This document shows, piece by piece, positions 12,131 to 25,479 of a stretch of DNA of 64,000 nucleotides; positions within the stretch are counted from its first letter, which is position 1; every line of letters starts with the position of its first letter. This DNA is from Dermanyssus gallinae (taxonomy: Eukaryota; Arthropoda; Arachnida; Mesostigmata; Dermanyssidae). The stretch covers positions 434,001 through 498,000 of the forward strand of contig QVRM01002377.1 in NCBI GenBank assembly GCA_003439945.1, read 5' to 3'. Position numbers and translations under genes: made by a program. The notes under the pieces were generated by a model. The model worked only from the letters and a program-made list of their open reading frames with translations. It did no database searches and was not told the DNA's origin.

Positions 12131-15105
12131 TTCAATTTCAATTCAATTCAGACGTGGTTTATTTACGGAACTGCATACATTCACATGCTTAAGTTCTCGT
12201 TATGAAAAGTGGTACAAGGGTTTGGGAATAAAAGAAGAAAAAGAAGAAGATAAAGCAGCAGATAATACCTATACCATATTATTGGCGATACTGACATACA
12301 AGGCAAAGGAGCACACTGAGTTATAACTTCATAAACATTATAACTCGAAATGACAGGTGAAAACTAAGAAATTAGATCATCGCTCTCAGTAGATTCCCTT
12401 TCTCCGTCATGTATTCCTATTTAAAAGCCATATTTTGACGTCTCGGGTAAAGCAGGTCAGGGACTTCGAGTGACGGATTTCATGCGGGATACTCTCCCAT
12501 ACGACGGGCAGTCTATATACAAGAGATTGGGTACTAGATCTTTTCTGTACCCGAGGTATCACAAAAGTGGTGGCCCGTCGCGAGGTTTTCCGCCGCTGAG
12601 GGACTAGAGGGAAGGCAACCTCAACAGGTACTAAACTACGACTGATCTTGAAGCCGAAAGTACCTACTTGAAGACGATACAGCGAATCGATGGATAGGAT
12701 CTTATAATCACAATATATATATCTAACAGATTGGCTACGTCTCATCCCAAATATAGCCCTCAGTGCATCGTTCTGCATGACCTGAGCCCGATGCAGAACG
12801 TGATTATGACCACTTCCCCACAAGAGAATGCCGTAAGTGAGTACCGGCACAAACAGCGTTTTGTAGATCAATATCAGTCCATCCAACGGAACTCCCACCC
12901 GACGCAAACGTCGCAAGGCCGATATAACTGCATAACATTTGGGTGTTATATGATCAATATGAGCGCGCCAACTTAAACCATCGTGTAATATGAGGCCTAA
13001 ACATTTAATAGTTGACGAGAACTTCAGACCGAATTCTGAAGAAAGCCGATCAAGATCCGCCCGCAACTTTAGTTGAGGAGAGCGAAACAGAGTGAGACTA
13101 GTCTTGCTAGCATTAACAACGAGGCCGAAATAATTAAAGATTTTGATTACCTCCTTCACTTGAGATAGTGAGCGCGGTATATCGAGGGCTGGAGAGTCAA
13201 CCCTAAATAAAAGTGAAGTATCATCGGCAAAAGCTAGCGGTTTACCAATGCTCTCTTTTTCAATATTAAGCAGAATGAAATTAATTAGAATCAAAAAAAG
13301 AAACGGTCCTAGCACCGATCCTTGTGGGGTTCCAATATTAACAGATCTCCACGAGGAAACCACTTGCCCTATACGAACGGACTGCAATCTAGAGGATAGA
13401 AATGAATTAAACCACTCTACTGTACCTGCAGAACACCCAAGGTTTTGCAAGATTTGAAGAATGAAAGAATGGCGAACGCAATTGAATGCCGCAGTGACAT
13501 CGAGAAAAACGCCTAGACAGGCTTTTGTCGATTCAACGGAGTCGGTTACAAACTGCCAGAGATGAGCGAGTGCCAGACCCGTGGACCGACCGTGACGAAA
13601 TCCAAATTGATTAGGCGAAAGAAAGCTGCAGGATTCGAGGAAGTATTCCAGCTGCAAGAGAGCAAGCTTCTCGAATAGCTTTGAAATGCAGTCAACCAAG
13701 CTGATAGGTCGGTAGCTTTTAAGCTCCGCAACGTCGCCTTTCTTTTTGTAAATAGGTGTAACAAAAGAAGCCTTAAGGGCGGTTGGAAACACTCCAGATG
13801 CGAGTGAAAGGTTCGCTATGTGCGTAAGAGGACCAGCAATGTATGGAGTACCAAGTTTTAGAAGTTGAGCAGGAAGTCCCGTTGCACCGCAGCTCCAGCT
13901 CCGTTTCTGCTTAAGTAATATCGAGGTCACCTCCATTACTGTTACAGCGCGAAAACTGAAGGTAACGTCATTACAGGACCAAAGGTTCCTTAATCGCGGT
14001 CTAATATCGTCCTCAAGACGCAATGAAGAGACCGTCTCCAAACCCACCGACACGAAGTAGCGGTTAAATTCGTCGGCTATTAAAACAGGATCTGTGGAAG
14101 TTTCTCCTGAAGAGGTGACAAGAGCAGTAGGCAACTCGGCCGAGCCTTTATGTTTACCACAGGACCTGTTAATGAACTGCCAGAGACGGCGGGAATCACC
14201 ACGTAAGGTATCAAACCGCTCCTTATAGAACGCTGAACGAGCAATACGAACAGCGGTTTTGTACCTTTTCTGGCTCACCAGATAAGCATGTTTACTTTCT
14301 GGGGAATTAATCTTTTTGTGCCTAATGTACATTTTGTTGGCATGCTTTCTTAGGCGACGCAGTCCTGGCGAGAACACAAACGTGTCACCTTTTGACGCCT
14401 TCATACGCTCTATGAGACGTAAACTGAATGATGTGTTATAAATACCCCGAAGGGTTTGTTGAAAATTCTCGAACGCTAAATTAACATCATTTGAGTCATA
14501 GACATTGCTCCAGGAAATATCACTTAGGCGATTTAAGAAGGTACCCACACCAGCAGCGTCATGAACCCGGGTGAAGATGGAAGTAGCGGCCTGAAGCGTC
14601 GTTGAAGTTTCTCCGCATTTGAGCAGGGAGACAGCAACAGGGAAATGGTCCGAGAATGACAACGTATTTAAAACCACTGGTTGAACTTTAGAGAATGAAG
14701 AACAGCCCCTAATTGCAATGTGATCAATGCAAGTTCCAGAAAGAGGTCTCGTGACACGATCGATGAGATGCATTAGGTCGTTGCTAGTGAAGAAGGATAT
14801 ATAGTTCAACGGCGGGGGACTAGCGAGCAAGTTAACGTTCGAATCACCAAGGAGCAAACACGGAAGTAAAGAGTTAGATGGTAGAATATCATCTAATAGG
14901 TCAAGGAGAGTATCCCTATGTAGGGTACTACTCGAGTAAAACCCAATGATAAAACCTTCGAATTCGGACCCTTTCCGAAGATGTATACGAAGAGCTTGAA
15001 CACACCCATCAAGGCTACTAAGCACTAGCGTGGATACAATCACACAGGTGGTACGGACATAGATTCCGACACCGCCTCCAAGCTTAGGCTCCGACACTCG
15101 GATTG
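12129..15105 (-). mobile_element. CR1/L2-like non-LTR retrotransposon, 5'-truncated, otherwise well preserved
   Basis: A LINE in minus orientation. It holds one long frame (EN, RT and C-terminal region), a 3' UTR of about 250 bp with an AATAAA signal (complement of 12158-12163), and a 3' end made of short TTGAA/ATTGA repeats (complement of 12128-12150). Such short tandem 3' repeats are known for CR1/L2-group elements. Homology to EN begins only about 15105, so the 5' end is lost. No clear target-site duplication was found by eye. This is the youngest LINE in the window, because its frame has no stop in nearly 900 codons. Confidence 0.85.
12407..15097 (-). CDS. LINE ORF2 fragment: AP-like endonuclease (partial) and reverse transcriptase
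   Basis: An uninterrupted frame of 896 codons; the apparent start is GTG, so it is a truncated frame rather than a true start. The EN part shows GGGVGIYV (near residue 8), GDSNVNLL (near 83), CIDHIA (near 123) and SDHFPV (near 149); the N-terminal EN part, with its first catalytic residues, is missing. The RT part shows YKKKGD and SYRPISLVD (near 460), NQFGFRHGRST (near 500), motif A FLDVTAAFNCVRH (near 533), motif B GTPQGSVLGP (near 589) and motif C FADDTSLL (near 623). The C-terminal tail (LPVVWESIPHEIR) is typical of the CR1/L2 group. The product would copy its own RNA at a nicked target site. The truncated EN makes this copy probably inactive alone. Confidence 0.9.
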   Translation of the reverse strand: MSEPKLGGGVGIYVRTTCVIVSTLVLSSLDGCVQALRIHLRKGSEFEGFIIGFYSSSTLHRDTLLDLLDDILPSNSLLPCLLLGDSNVNLLASPPPLNYISFFTSNDLMHLIDRVTRPLSGTCIDHIAIRGCSSFSKVQPVVLNTLSFSDHFPVAVSLLKCGETSTTLQAATSIFTRVHDAAGVGTFLNRLSDISWSNVYDSNDVNLAFENFQQTLRGIYNTSFSLRLIERMKASKGDTFVFSPGLRRLRKHANKMYIRHKKINSPESKHAYLVSQKRYKTAVRIARSAFYKERFDTLRGDSRRLWQFINRSCGKHKGSAELPTALVTSSGETSTDPVLIADEFNRYFVSVGLETVSSLRLEDDIRPRLRNLWSCNDVTFSFRAVTVMEVTSILLKQKRSWSCGATGLPAQLLKLGTPYIAGPLTHIANLSLASGVFPTALKASFVTPIYKKKGDVAELKSYRPISLVDCISKLFEKLALLQLEYFLESCSFLSPNQFGFRHGRSTGLALAHLWQFVTDSVESTKACLGVFLDVTAAFNCVRHSFILQILQNLGCSAGTVEWFNSFLSSRLQSVRIGQVVSSWRSVNIGTPQGSVLGPFLFLILINFILLNIEKESIGKPLAFADDTSLLFRVDSPALDIPRSLSQVKEVIKIFNYFGLVVNASKTSLTLFRSPQLKLRADLDRLSSEFGLKFSSTIKCLGLILHDGLSWRAHIDHITPKCYAVISALRRLRRVGVPLDGLILIYKTLFVPVLTYGILLWGSGHNHVLHRAQVMQNDALRAIFGMRRSQSVRYIYCDYKILSIDSLYRLQVGTFGFKISRSLVPVEVAFPLVPQRRKTSRRATTFVIPRVQKRSSTQSLVYRLPVVWESIPHEIRHSKSLTCFTRDVKIWLLNRNT

Positions 15106-15109
15106 TATT

Positions 15110-15260
15110 CGCCGCCGCGAGGGCTCATCCGCTGCAGAACCTCAAGCAGGGCGTCGTTTGCGCGGGCGCCTTCCAGTTCAGGACATCCAGGGCACTGAGC
15201 GGGCTGGTTTGCCTCTACATCGTTGCGCGGTGACAAGACAGGTAGGACACTGGATCCACT
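15110..15260 (-). pseudogene. Short cysteine-rich coding relic beside the LINE
   Basis: The minus strand reads through CEWIQCPTC and, in a shifted frame, CPGCPELEGARANDALLEVL. The Cys pairs suggest a zinc finger of the kind found at the N-terminus of some LINE proteins. It ends at the 5' boundary of the CR1/L2-like element and may be the upstream part of the element continuing at 12130. This is inference from position and composition. Confidence 0.3.
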
Positions 15261-17066
15261 CACACGAGCTCTGTGTCACGGAGCTACATACAAAATACAG
15301 CGCACTGCTGGGCGCCGCCATCTAGTCTTCACACAGTTTTTAAGATGTCTCCAAGACAAGTAGTTAATACACTAACGTATGTAATAACAAAAACGACACG
15401 GATGGCACGAATACATTTACACATGTTGCGGCCAACGCCTCTAGAACAACTTATCAGATCTCCTAAACGAATGATATCCCTCTGCTACTATGACACAATA
15501 TGCAAATATTCTAGTGTCCTGTTTGTCAATGTTTATTTGACAGTAACTCCCTAGAGGTTGTCGTTTCACCTCACATGCCGGAGAGTAGTATTTTGCAGTG
15601 GCATCTTATTACTATACTCTGTCCGAAGAAGCTTTTAGTAAAATCGGCGTTCATCCTATTTAACCTTATCATGGCGCTAATAGCTGCCTACAAGTTGTCT
15701 GAAACTACGTCATTCCTACTCTAGTTGAAGCGCTGACTAAAGCCAAGGCCACGTCTCTAAACGGTGCCTGTAGGAGATATGCTGCAAACTGTCTAACCTA
15801 CACAGCCTGATTGGCGCAAAGCCATCTTGGTAGTCGATACGGCTTCCAAAACACGCTGGTTTTTTGACAGTTTCGAACGAAACATAAGGAAAGCGAGGGT
15901 GAGCGAGGTGCTGCCCGGATTCTACAAAACTCCCAAAATGTTATAAGGCAGCTGGAGCGAGCCTCGAGAGCGGCGACGCATACGTACCAGATATGCAGCA
16001 CGCGGGTTTTACAACACAAAATGCGTGAGTAAATACTACGAAGATGAGTGCATTTCATACCACGCTAAAGCTAGTCATTCCTCTCGAAATCTGCGAAAAC
16101 TGGCTGCATAAATTGGGCAAGGTTGAGATGTTGAAACGCTGCAGAAGTGGTTCAACTTTGATGAAAGCATACATATTGTCCTTGGGAAAACATACTTATC
16201 TGAAATGTCAGAGAGACATTCTCAACAAATTAGAAACGTTATGTATCGATTTAATTAAACAGGATTTAAACAATACAGTCGAGTTGTTAACAAATGCATA
16301 GTTTGCATTTTAGGTATCCGTTCAATATACGGCTTTTGGCTAATAAAGTATACATTTCCCAAACAAATTGTCGCCTAACGTCACGCTACAATTTGGTTTT
16401 CTCATTTCGAATTCGTGATAATCGATCACCGAACGCTTAAAATATATGAGTTGTCAACAAGTACGATTCGCTAACATTCATACGTTTGATCTTTGCCACA
16501 ATGGAGCAGGCAGCCCTATCCGATCGGAATCCGGCGAGAATTTTTTGTCCGCTGACGAGACTGAAGAATTATTTCTGGAATTCCTCTCCTTGACACAGCC
16601 GCAGCAGGAAACAATGCGAGTAAATATCGCGCTATTTGTGCAATGGCGATGCTTAAATGAATTACCTGCCAGGCTGAATAGTTTCTTTGAGAAAAGTTGC
16701 AAGACATAGCCAGCAGTAAGTTGATTCACCGCTGACTGCATATTTCTCTAGCACTTTTGTTGTATGCCTGTGGAGCCCTCGTATGCCTTGTATGATTTGA
16801 AAGTGTACATGCAGTCTACATACAAGAGTATCGTTGATGCACTTTACAGCAGCAGCGATGATCTTGTGTTGTTTACAATGTGCAACCCTCCATGTCAAAA
16901 AGGCCTGCAATAGGCGATCATCCATAAATGTATATGATTCCTTTTTTGCTCGACTTCTGCAGTACATACATCCATAGCCATCTGCGTTACTTACAACATT
17001 ATAGACGTTTTAGCACTAGCACACTGGTGCTACTTTACTCAACGGCCATCGATCCTTTTACAAGGA

Positions 17067-17069
<3 letters not shown>
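15261..17069. other. No recognisable gene
   Basis: AT-rich, with several frames of 85-100 codons. One at 16446-16709 has an acidic, protein-like composition (DETEELFLEFL) but no recognisable family and no context. Confidence 0.4.

Positions 17070-17151
<82 letters not shown>
17070..17151. repeat. (TA)n microsatellite
   Basis: About 80 bp of TA with one interruption (tacata). Confidence 0.95.
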
Positions 17152-17971
17152 TATGTAATGCTTCCCTTTCACAACGTTTTCGGGATGTGCGCCAGTATGA
17201 AGTGATCGCGTGTGGTCTTCTGTCAAAAAGAAAAGGGGTAGAGAATATCTAAAGAACGGAGGCTCAACATGAGTCGATGGCGGAGTTAGCCGGGTTATTT
17301 ATTTTTGCAGATTCATGTACAGGCCTAATGTACAAAAATCACCATCTAGTCATGTTATCCACAGGCTCTTGCTGCCGGCTTGTTGCTTTTAGGATCGTCC
17401 CGCCGTCAATGACTGTACGCTGTTGATTACGCCTCACATCGTAGGGGTGTTGGCTGCATTCGCGGCAACAGGGCAACTACGTCGTGGATGTTAGAGCCTT
17501 CCAGTTCCTGGAAATACCCTTGTCTACGCCATTTGCTCACGTTTAGTCGTCGCGGCATTCCCGACCCCCCGGCACATCGCCCTCGTCTGCCCGTTGCACA
17601 AGCGTATTTTGCTCCATCTCCCTGCCCAACTCACCAAGTAAACGGTTCCGGAGCAATTCTATATTCCCCGAATAGGCAGGCACACTAGCAAGGCAGGGCT
17701 CTTGCAAAATGCTTGTAGAGATGTTCGCGCGCGCGCCGTTTTTCCTTCCCCGATCCCTACGGCTTTTGGTAATTCTGCCTGCTTTTCCCATTTGCCTCAT
17801 CTAACCGACAGCCCACATTCATACACATACATACACATACCAAACGAGAAGCACATGTACAGCCGAACATGCCGACACCATTTTAACTGCCACCGCCTTG
17901 TTGTCGTTGTTTAGCATTGTTCCGCGTCGTTCGCGTTCAGCGGCGACAACAGTGGAGATGACCATGACAGT
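17152..17971. other. No supported gene; possible splice acceptor just before the satellite
   Basis: Nothing recognised up to about 17880. A pyrimidine/T-rich stretch ending in TTTAG at 17914 is followed by an open frame reading FSGDNSGDDHDSMNNN into the satellite. This may be an exon start (see findings), but is unproven. Confidence 0.3.
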
Positions 17972-19974
<2,003 letters not shown>

Positions 19975-20053
19975 AACAGGGATCGAACCGGCGACACCCC
20001 GGTAGATGACAACCATGACTAGTGCACTAGTCCCCTAGACCACGTCGCCACTA
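19975..20053 (-). mobile_element. tRNA-like sequence, probable SINE head
   Basis: The minus strand has an A-box-like TGGCGACGTGG (complement of about 20041-20051) and a B-box GGTTCGATCCC (complement of about 19978-19989), about 50 bp apart, as in RNA polymerase III genes. Acceptor and T-stem pairing are poor, so it is not a convincing functional tRNA. Sequence downstream on the same strand (about 19850-19970) would be the SINE body. No second copy of this family is seen in the window. Confidence 0.5.
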
Positions 20054-20650
20054 TATCACACTGGTTCAATCCATAGATGCGTTGCGATCCATAATGATTT
20101 TCGTTCACGTGTGATTAAATCTGGTGTTAAGTCTAGTAGTGTTTCCAAGTTGTAACTTCTTAGATGCACACCGAAACCTCACGTTCTACAATTCAAAGCG
20201 TATATATTATGCTATAGCGGGTCCACTTTTTCTTTCTCTTTTTATGCATATGTTGTTGTTGCAACGTTCTATACATGAGTACATATAAAACGCCAATTAT
20301 GCTTTTTCTGCATCCTAAAATTACACTAGCACTACAAATAGTACATATAACCACTTAGAATGTACACAATTCTAGTACGAGAACGCAATGACGATAGATG
20401 CATTTAGACGATATCGTGCCACGTCCAACTTAGCCCATTACGAGCGTCTAAAATGTGGTTGTCAGAGGGTTAAAAAAAGTTGAGTTATTCGAGGACTACT
20501 TGTGTGCTACTCAAGACCCCTTGAGAACTCCGAAAAATTTTTCGGGTATTCCAATACTTCTTTTCCGTTCTGCCCACGAGGATACTAACTAGGTTAAGTT
20601 AGCGCCTATAAACTCGCCGCCATTGCTGACAGTTTTATTCGACAAGGTGT
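20054..20650. other. No recognisable gene
   Basis: AT-rich sequence without motifs. Confidence 0.4.
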
Positions 20651-22310
20651 GATCCTTATCAGTCATCCCGGACTGGTATTTGGCGTACAATCACCTACGC
20701 GTTTGTCAGTTTTTTTCGGGCCTGCTAACCTCAGCTCGCTGGTAAAAATTTGAACTAGTAACGGGCAGAAGCGAAGCGGCCCAGGAGTGAGCAACAATTG
20801 GGCACTCCCACATCGAGGAGGAGAAGCACAAAGGAACGTGCTTCTAGCCCACTTGACGGATAGTTGTCCGATGATTCGCACGCAGAGCGAAGCCAGTCTA
20901 AAGTGGCACGCTGCGTCGACCAGTCTGTTGTTGTTGTTGCTGCTGCTGCTACTACTACTACAACGTACTACTATTGTTGCAGTAAGCCAGCCGCGCCAGC
21001 CATGCAAGCCGCACCAAAGCCGCTAACAACACACGATAACGGCAAAGAAGAAGAATACAAAGACGAGGTACGTTCTGAGTCGCGACTCCCATTCTCCTGC
21101 ACATACATCGCGCGAACCGGCAGGATGACAATAACCATAACAAGAAGAACTGCGATATGAGTAAGTAAAGCAAACGCTTAAAACAGTCGGCATCAGTTGG
21201 GTCAAAGCGGCGGGATACGAACGTTGTCGACATGTCCAACAGGAAACGACGACGACAACAACGCACGGAGTCGTCGAGATCGACCACGAAGACTACGCCC
21301 GGGGAGAACGAGCGTCGACCCAAAAGCAGCTCAGATGAATTCAAATATGACAACGGCAACCGCGACGGCGATACTTGCAAAACACGACTGCAGGGGGGCG
21401 ACCCGTAGAGACTGGCTGGCTGGATGACGGTGCGGCCGGTCGGTGGGTGGATGGGGCAAAATTCCATTTAAAATCCAGCCCCAGGGCAAAAACGAAGCAA
21501 GAGACGAAAACGAAGGAAGGAGGGAAAAGGAAAAAGGGACAGAGAGAAAGAGAGAGATAAAGACAGAGAGGAGAGAACGCGCGAAAAGGAAACAGTGAGT
21601 GGCTAAGAGAGCAAGGCTACGAGAGACAGCTACAAATTTGCGTGGCTCTGCCGGCTGGTCCTAGTGGTCGTGGTGGTCGTGGCGGCGACGGCGGTAGTGG
21701 TTTGCTTTGCGTCGCTGCACTCGGGCAGGGCAGAAGAGAACGAGCTTTTCTTCGTTCTTTCTATATGTTCCATCGTTTCTTTCTTATCCACCCGTGCCGT
21801 TCAGTGACCCAGCTCTCCTTTGCGTCACAGCTTCCTTGCTTTTTCCTCTCTTTCAGCGTACCCTCCCCCCCTCGTTCTTCTATCGAGTCCCGTGTGTGCG
21901 TGTATCGGGGCCAGCCCGAACTGCAGGAAAAGTACTGCGCGCCAGTTCAATTCACTTGTGGTGGTGGTGCGAAGCTAGTCAGTTGCCATTACTACTACTA
22001 CGCTACCGTCACGCAGCTTGAGATGCTCCACTGGTAGTGATCCTGTGGCTCTGACCACAGCTTCAAACAACAACGATGGCCGAGAGTTCTGCGATGCGAG
22101 AGCGAGAGAGAGAGAGAGGGAATGAAGGAGTGGGCATACTTTATGCGTCTATGGTCGTTGCCCTTCTCGGCTCGTCGACTGCCTGCATAGCCATTCTGGG
22201 CTCTGGAGGTTATGGGTCAGTCGGGTCAGTTGACTGTTGGTCTTCCACTTGGTCTTCCTTTTTATGCAATGCTTTGTTATTTGCTCTTGTCGTCTAACAG
22301 CGGGCAAACG
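20651..22310. promoter_or_regulatory. Second GC-rich stretch with GA-rich tract; possible promoter or UTR
   Basis: G+C rises here compared with both sides. The stretch has a TTG/CTG/CTA triplet run (20930-20970), a GA-rich tract (about 21520-21600), and a GGT/GGC-rich run (21655-21705). Frames of 100-170 codons exist on both strands but overlap and are low-complexity or Ser/Leu/Cys-rich. As with 2280-5070, this could be a promoter or 5' UTR belonging to a gene whose coding exons lie outside the window. This is inference. Confidence 0.2.
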
Positions 22311-22514
22311 AAATCACCAAACGGTGATTCCGCAGCTCTAAATGCTCAGAGTTTGGCATGCTTATACCAAATTATGTTTCGTTAACGTTTCGTATGGTAT
22401 GCGTTAGCGCGGAGAGATATGCACACGACCATATGTTTATAAACATACATATGATTTACTGATATATCCCAACATAATCTACCTATCGTAATTCTCGCTT
22501 GCACCTCTTATATT

Positions 22515-22516
<2 letters not shown>

Positions 22517-22558
<42 letters not shown>
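22517..22558. repeat. (TA)n microsatellite
   Basis: About 42 bp of TA. Confidence 0.95.
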
Positions 22559-22559
<1 letters not shown>

Positions 22560-24164
22560 CGGTATGCATACCAAGGTTGGTTACATGTTATTTTAAGGAA
22601 AAAAATGTAATTTGAGGAAAATGTTGAGAAAAACTACGTGGCCGAAAATGTATGAACGTTTGAATGTTTGTATTAACTTTCTGTCAAACCTGTGAAGGTC
22701 AGCTGAAATCAAATGCGCTTTACGATAAACGTAATTGAATGGCGAGGTCGGGTTGCTTTCTAATTAGGTGGCCATGTGCCTATCGTATGCTTGCAAGTTT
22801 AGGTAAGATATCAGCGAATGAGTGCAATAATTACGTCTGACGCTTACGATAGCTGTGACTGTCGCAGCTGTGATAGGCTCGAAAGTTAAAGCTGGCACAT
22901 CTGCGCTTAACAAGAATAACTCATCTTGTGCGTCACTGCGATCTAGTTAAGAACAAAGAGCGTGGGCTTGATGTAGGCCTACCATTATTTATTCGCTGTG
23001 ATTTACAGCCAGAAGGCTACGATTATGCATCTGTGGTAGTCGCCTTTTCTGTACCTTGCAACGTGTTAATAGCCATAGCAGTGGCAATAGCAGTTTTAGC
23101 AGTGACATGCTTTTTGGTTTCCTGCTATCAGTTTCACTTGCCTGGAAACCTCTCTCTTTTTTACCGACGATGATTTAACCATTCCTGTAGATCGTTTTCA
23201 GTATGCTCTGAAAGCATTATGAAAAGTGAGTATCGCAGCAAAACTTGCGGTGATTCCGCAACCAAACAGAGCGACTTTCTAAAAGGTGATCGGCGCAATG
23301 TCATCTGGATTCCTTAATGGGTTATCTACGAGAAGCTGGTTGTTGTCGGAGTAAATGCTGTGTTAAATTCTAAACGAGCTTTTCCAGTAACCTCGGATGC
23401 CCTCATAATAATACTTTGTTCACGTATATTTGTGGCTGAATTAGCGCTAGTTCAGCTGTTTCCTGTTCCTGATCAGTAAAAATAATTTATTTTATGTCTT
23501 GTAGACGGATATCAGCCGCGGTATTAGGCGGCCTCCTATTCTTACGTCATTATCCGCTCATATTTCTTTCTCTCTCCTTCCTGATATTCAACGAGCTTTT
23601 GTGACCTTTTTCCTTATTATAATGCATGTCACTCCTGCAGTCGCAATTTCACCTCATTAGCACTTGGAGTTATGTCCTTGCGATAAATAGAATGCCTTTG
23701 TATTTTACATAAGCATCACAGACATGATGTCACCGACACTCGAAGTTTGTATTAAATAACAGTATCAGTGTAGTGTTCTACTTACGTCGCAAAATAACCT
23801 TAGAGGTACCAGCGACATACCTTAACTTTCGGGTACGTCTCATGAAAGCGAATCCAACGTATTTGTGATTGCTAAAGTTTTCTATTTGATCCGAATGCGC
23901 TTTGTGACGTTGTCCCTTTAGATGGGTGTTCTATTTACCTCGCTCAAAAACTCGTCAACGAACTTAAACTCGAATAGCTTTCGAATGGCTTTTGAATGGG
24001 GTTATTTTATTTCCTTATTGAGAAGACTCCTAAAATCACTAAGAATCGCTAAACAACCAAGGAACCGAAAAAAACTGCATGGACGCTGTTGGGCGTGAAA
24101 ACACGTTCTACAAAATCAAATATAGGGTTATTCTTGAATCTTGGAAAACGGAGGAATATTTTCA
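22559..24164. other. No recognisable gene
   Basis: An 81-codon frame at 22928-23173 contains a hydrophobic run (VLIAIAVAIAVLAVTCFLV) that would form one membrane segment, but it comes from a short degenerate repeat and has no family match. Nothing else is seen. Confidence 0.35.
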
Positions 24165-24375
24165 TCTCAAGCGATCGATGTGAGGGGCATTAAGTAAGAC
24201 GTGGCGGCGAGAATTCCTCAGAGGTTTACGCTGGAGGCCTTGCGTACGTCGGAGTGCTCGAGATGGAGAGTTGCCAAATGATACAAGCACCATTGCATTC
24301 GCCGACGACTCAACGTTGATCTCAAAGCAAAAGGCAAGATGCCCTGGGGTACAATGCCAACGAGACACTCGCATT
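24165..24375 (-). pseudogene. Small RT fragment with motif B and degraded motif C
   Basis: The minus strand reads VGIVPQGILPFAL, like the PQG-type motif B of LINE RTs. After a short interval and a frame change comes SSANAMVLVSFGNSPSRALR, which resembles motif C (xADDMVL) with the catalytic Asp residues altered. The spacing is too short for a complete palm, so an internal deletion is likely. A weak call because the fragment is small. Confidence 0.35.
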
Positions 24376-25479
24376 AATATTAGGATGTATAATATGTCAC
24401 GCGTTTACCCACGCCCTTGACTAGGTTGAGGCAATCTTGCATGTCAAGCGGAAAATATGCTGAGATATTTTGCTGTGTATCGGCCTGGCAGGAGCCCGGG
24501 GGACGTTGCTCTCGTCAACAAAACTACATCAATATAAAAGCAATGAAGACCGTGGATGTCTGGCTTTGATCATCCCGATTATCTACGGAATGAGGAAATA
24601 AATTATGAAGCTCTTGGCTGAAGTGGCAGACCCCAGATCTTGCAAGTATCCTACAAATGCTTGTATATTGAATTCTTAGGTTCATTGCTGTAGTGATGAC
24701 ATAAATGTCCACAGTGTTAGTGGACATTTATCGAAGTTATATTTAAGAACAGGCCGATAGAAATTTCAACCTAGAGATAAATAAAGAAGAGCCAGGTGAA
24801 AGTCTTTTAATATGTGGCAACGAGCCTAGACACAGTCAAGTGACGCAATGGGCGATCGACGAGACAGCTGATTTTAAATTTTAGGCTTGGTACGAAAAGA
24901 CTTACGGAGAGCTCGGCTGCTACCTAACCCAGCTGTTCGTCAGATACGATGGTTTCAGCACGCCATGCAAGGATCGAGAGAATGTCTTCCCAGGAATGTG
25001 TTTTTTGAGTAAAACATAAGGACAACTAAAACAAACACACAACTATATCAAACACACATTGCCCACCGGCCTTGGCAGAGAGCTAAGGGCAAAAAAAAAT
25101 GATTACTCAATAGGTCAAGAGTGTATAATTGACATGCTGCATGGACAAGTAGGGTAGGCAAAGCGTTCCGCTAGACAGTCGAGAGCGCCTGGACTCATAT
25201 AGTGAAGTGTGCCAGAATGTTAAATTGTTATTAAAATAAAAATTATATTATTTTTAGAAAACCGAAACAAAGACCCAGCATTTAATTTTAAGAACGATTT
25301 GCAAAGAAATATTGTTGTGATTAGGTCAAACAGAGAGAGAGATCTTTGTAAACCAACCAAACTCTGGATAGAAAAAATATAAGCATTAAAAAAATTATAT
25401 TTTTATTCAATTTTTCGGTTTTTCCCTACAAGTGTGGGACCTAAACGTGTACCCGCCTAGGCTCACCCTCACTCTTCAA
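24376..25479. other. No recognisable gene; one perfect short hairpin
   Basis: AT-rich sequence. A perfect 12-bp inverted repeat with a 7-nt loop lies at 24701-24731 (ataaatgtccac paired with gtggacatttat). Confidence 0.45.

Noticed and set aside
22928..23173. 81-codon frame with one predicted membrane segment
   Set aside because: The hydrophobic run arises from a short degenerate GCAATAGCA-type repeat; no signal or family.
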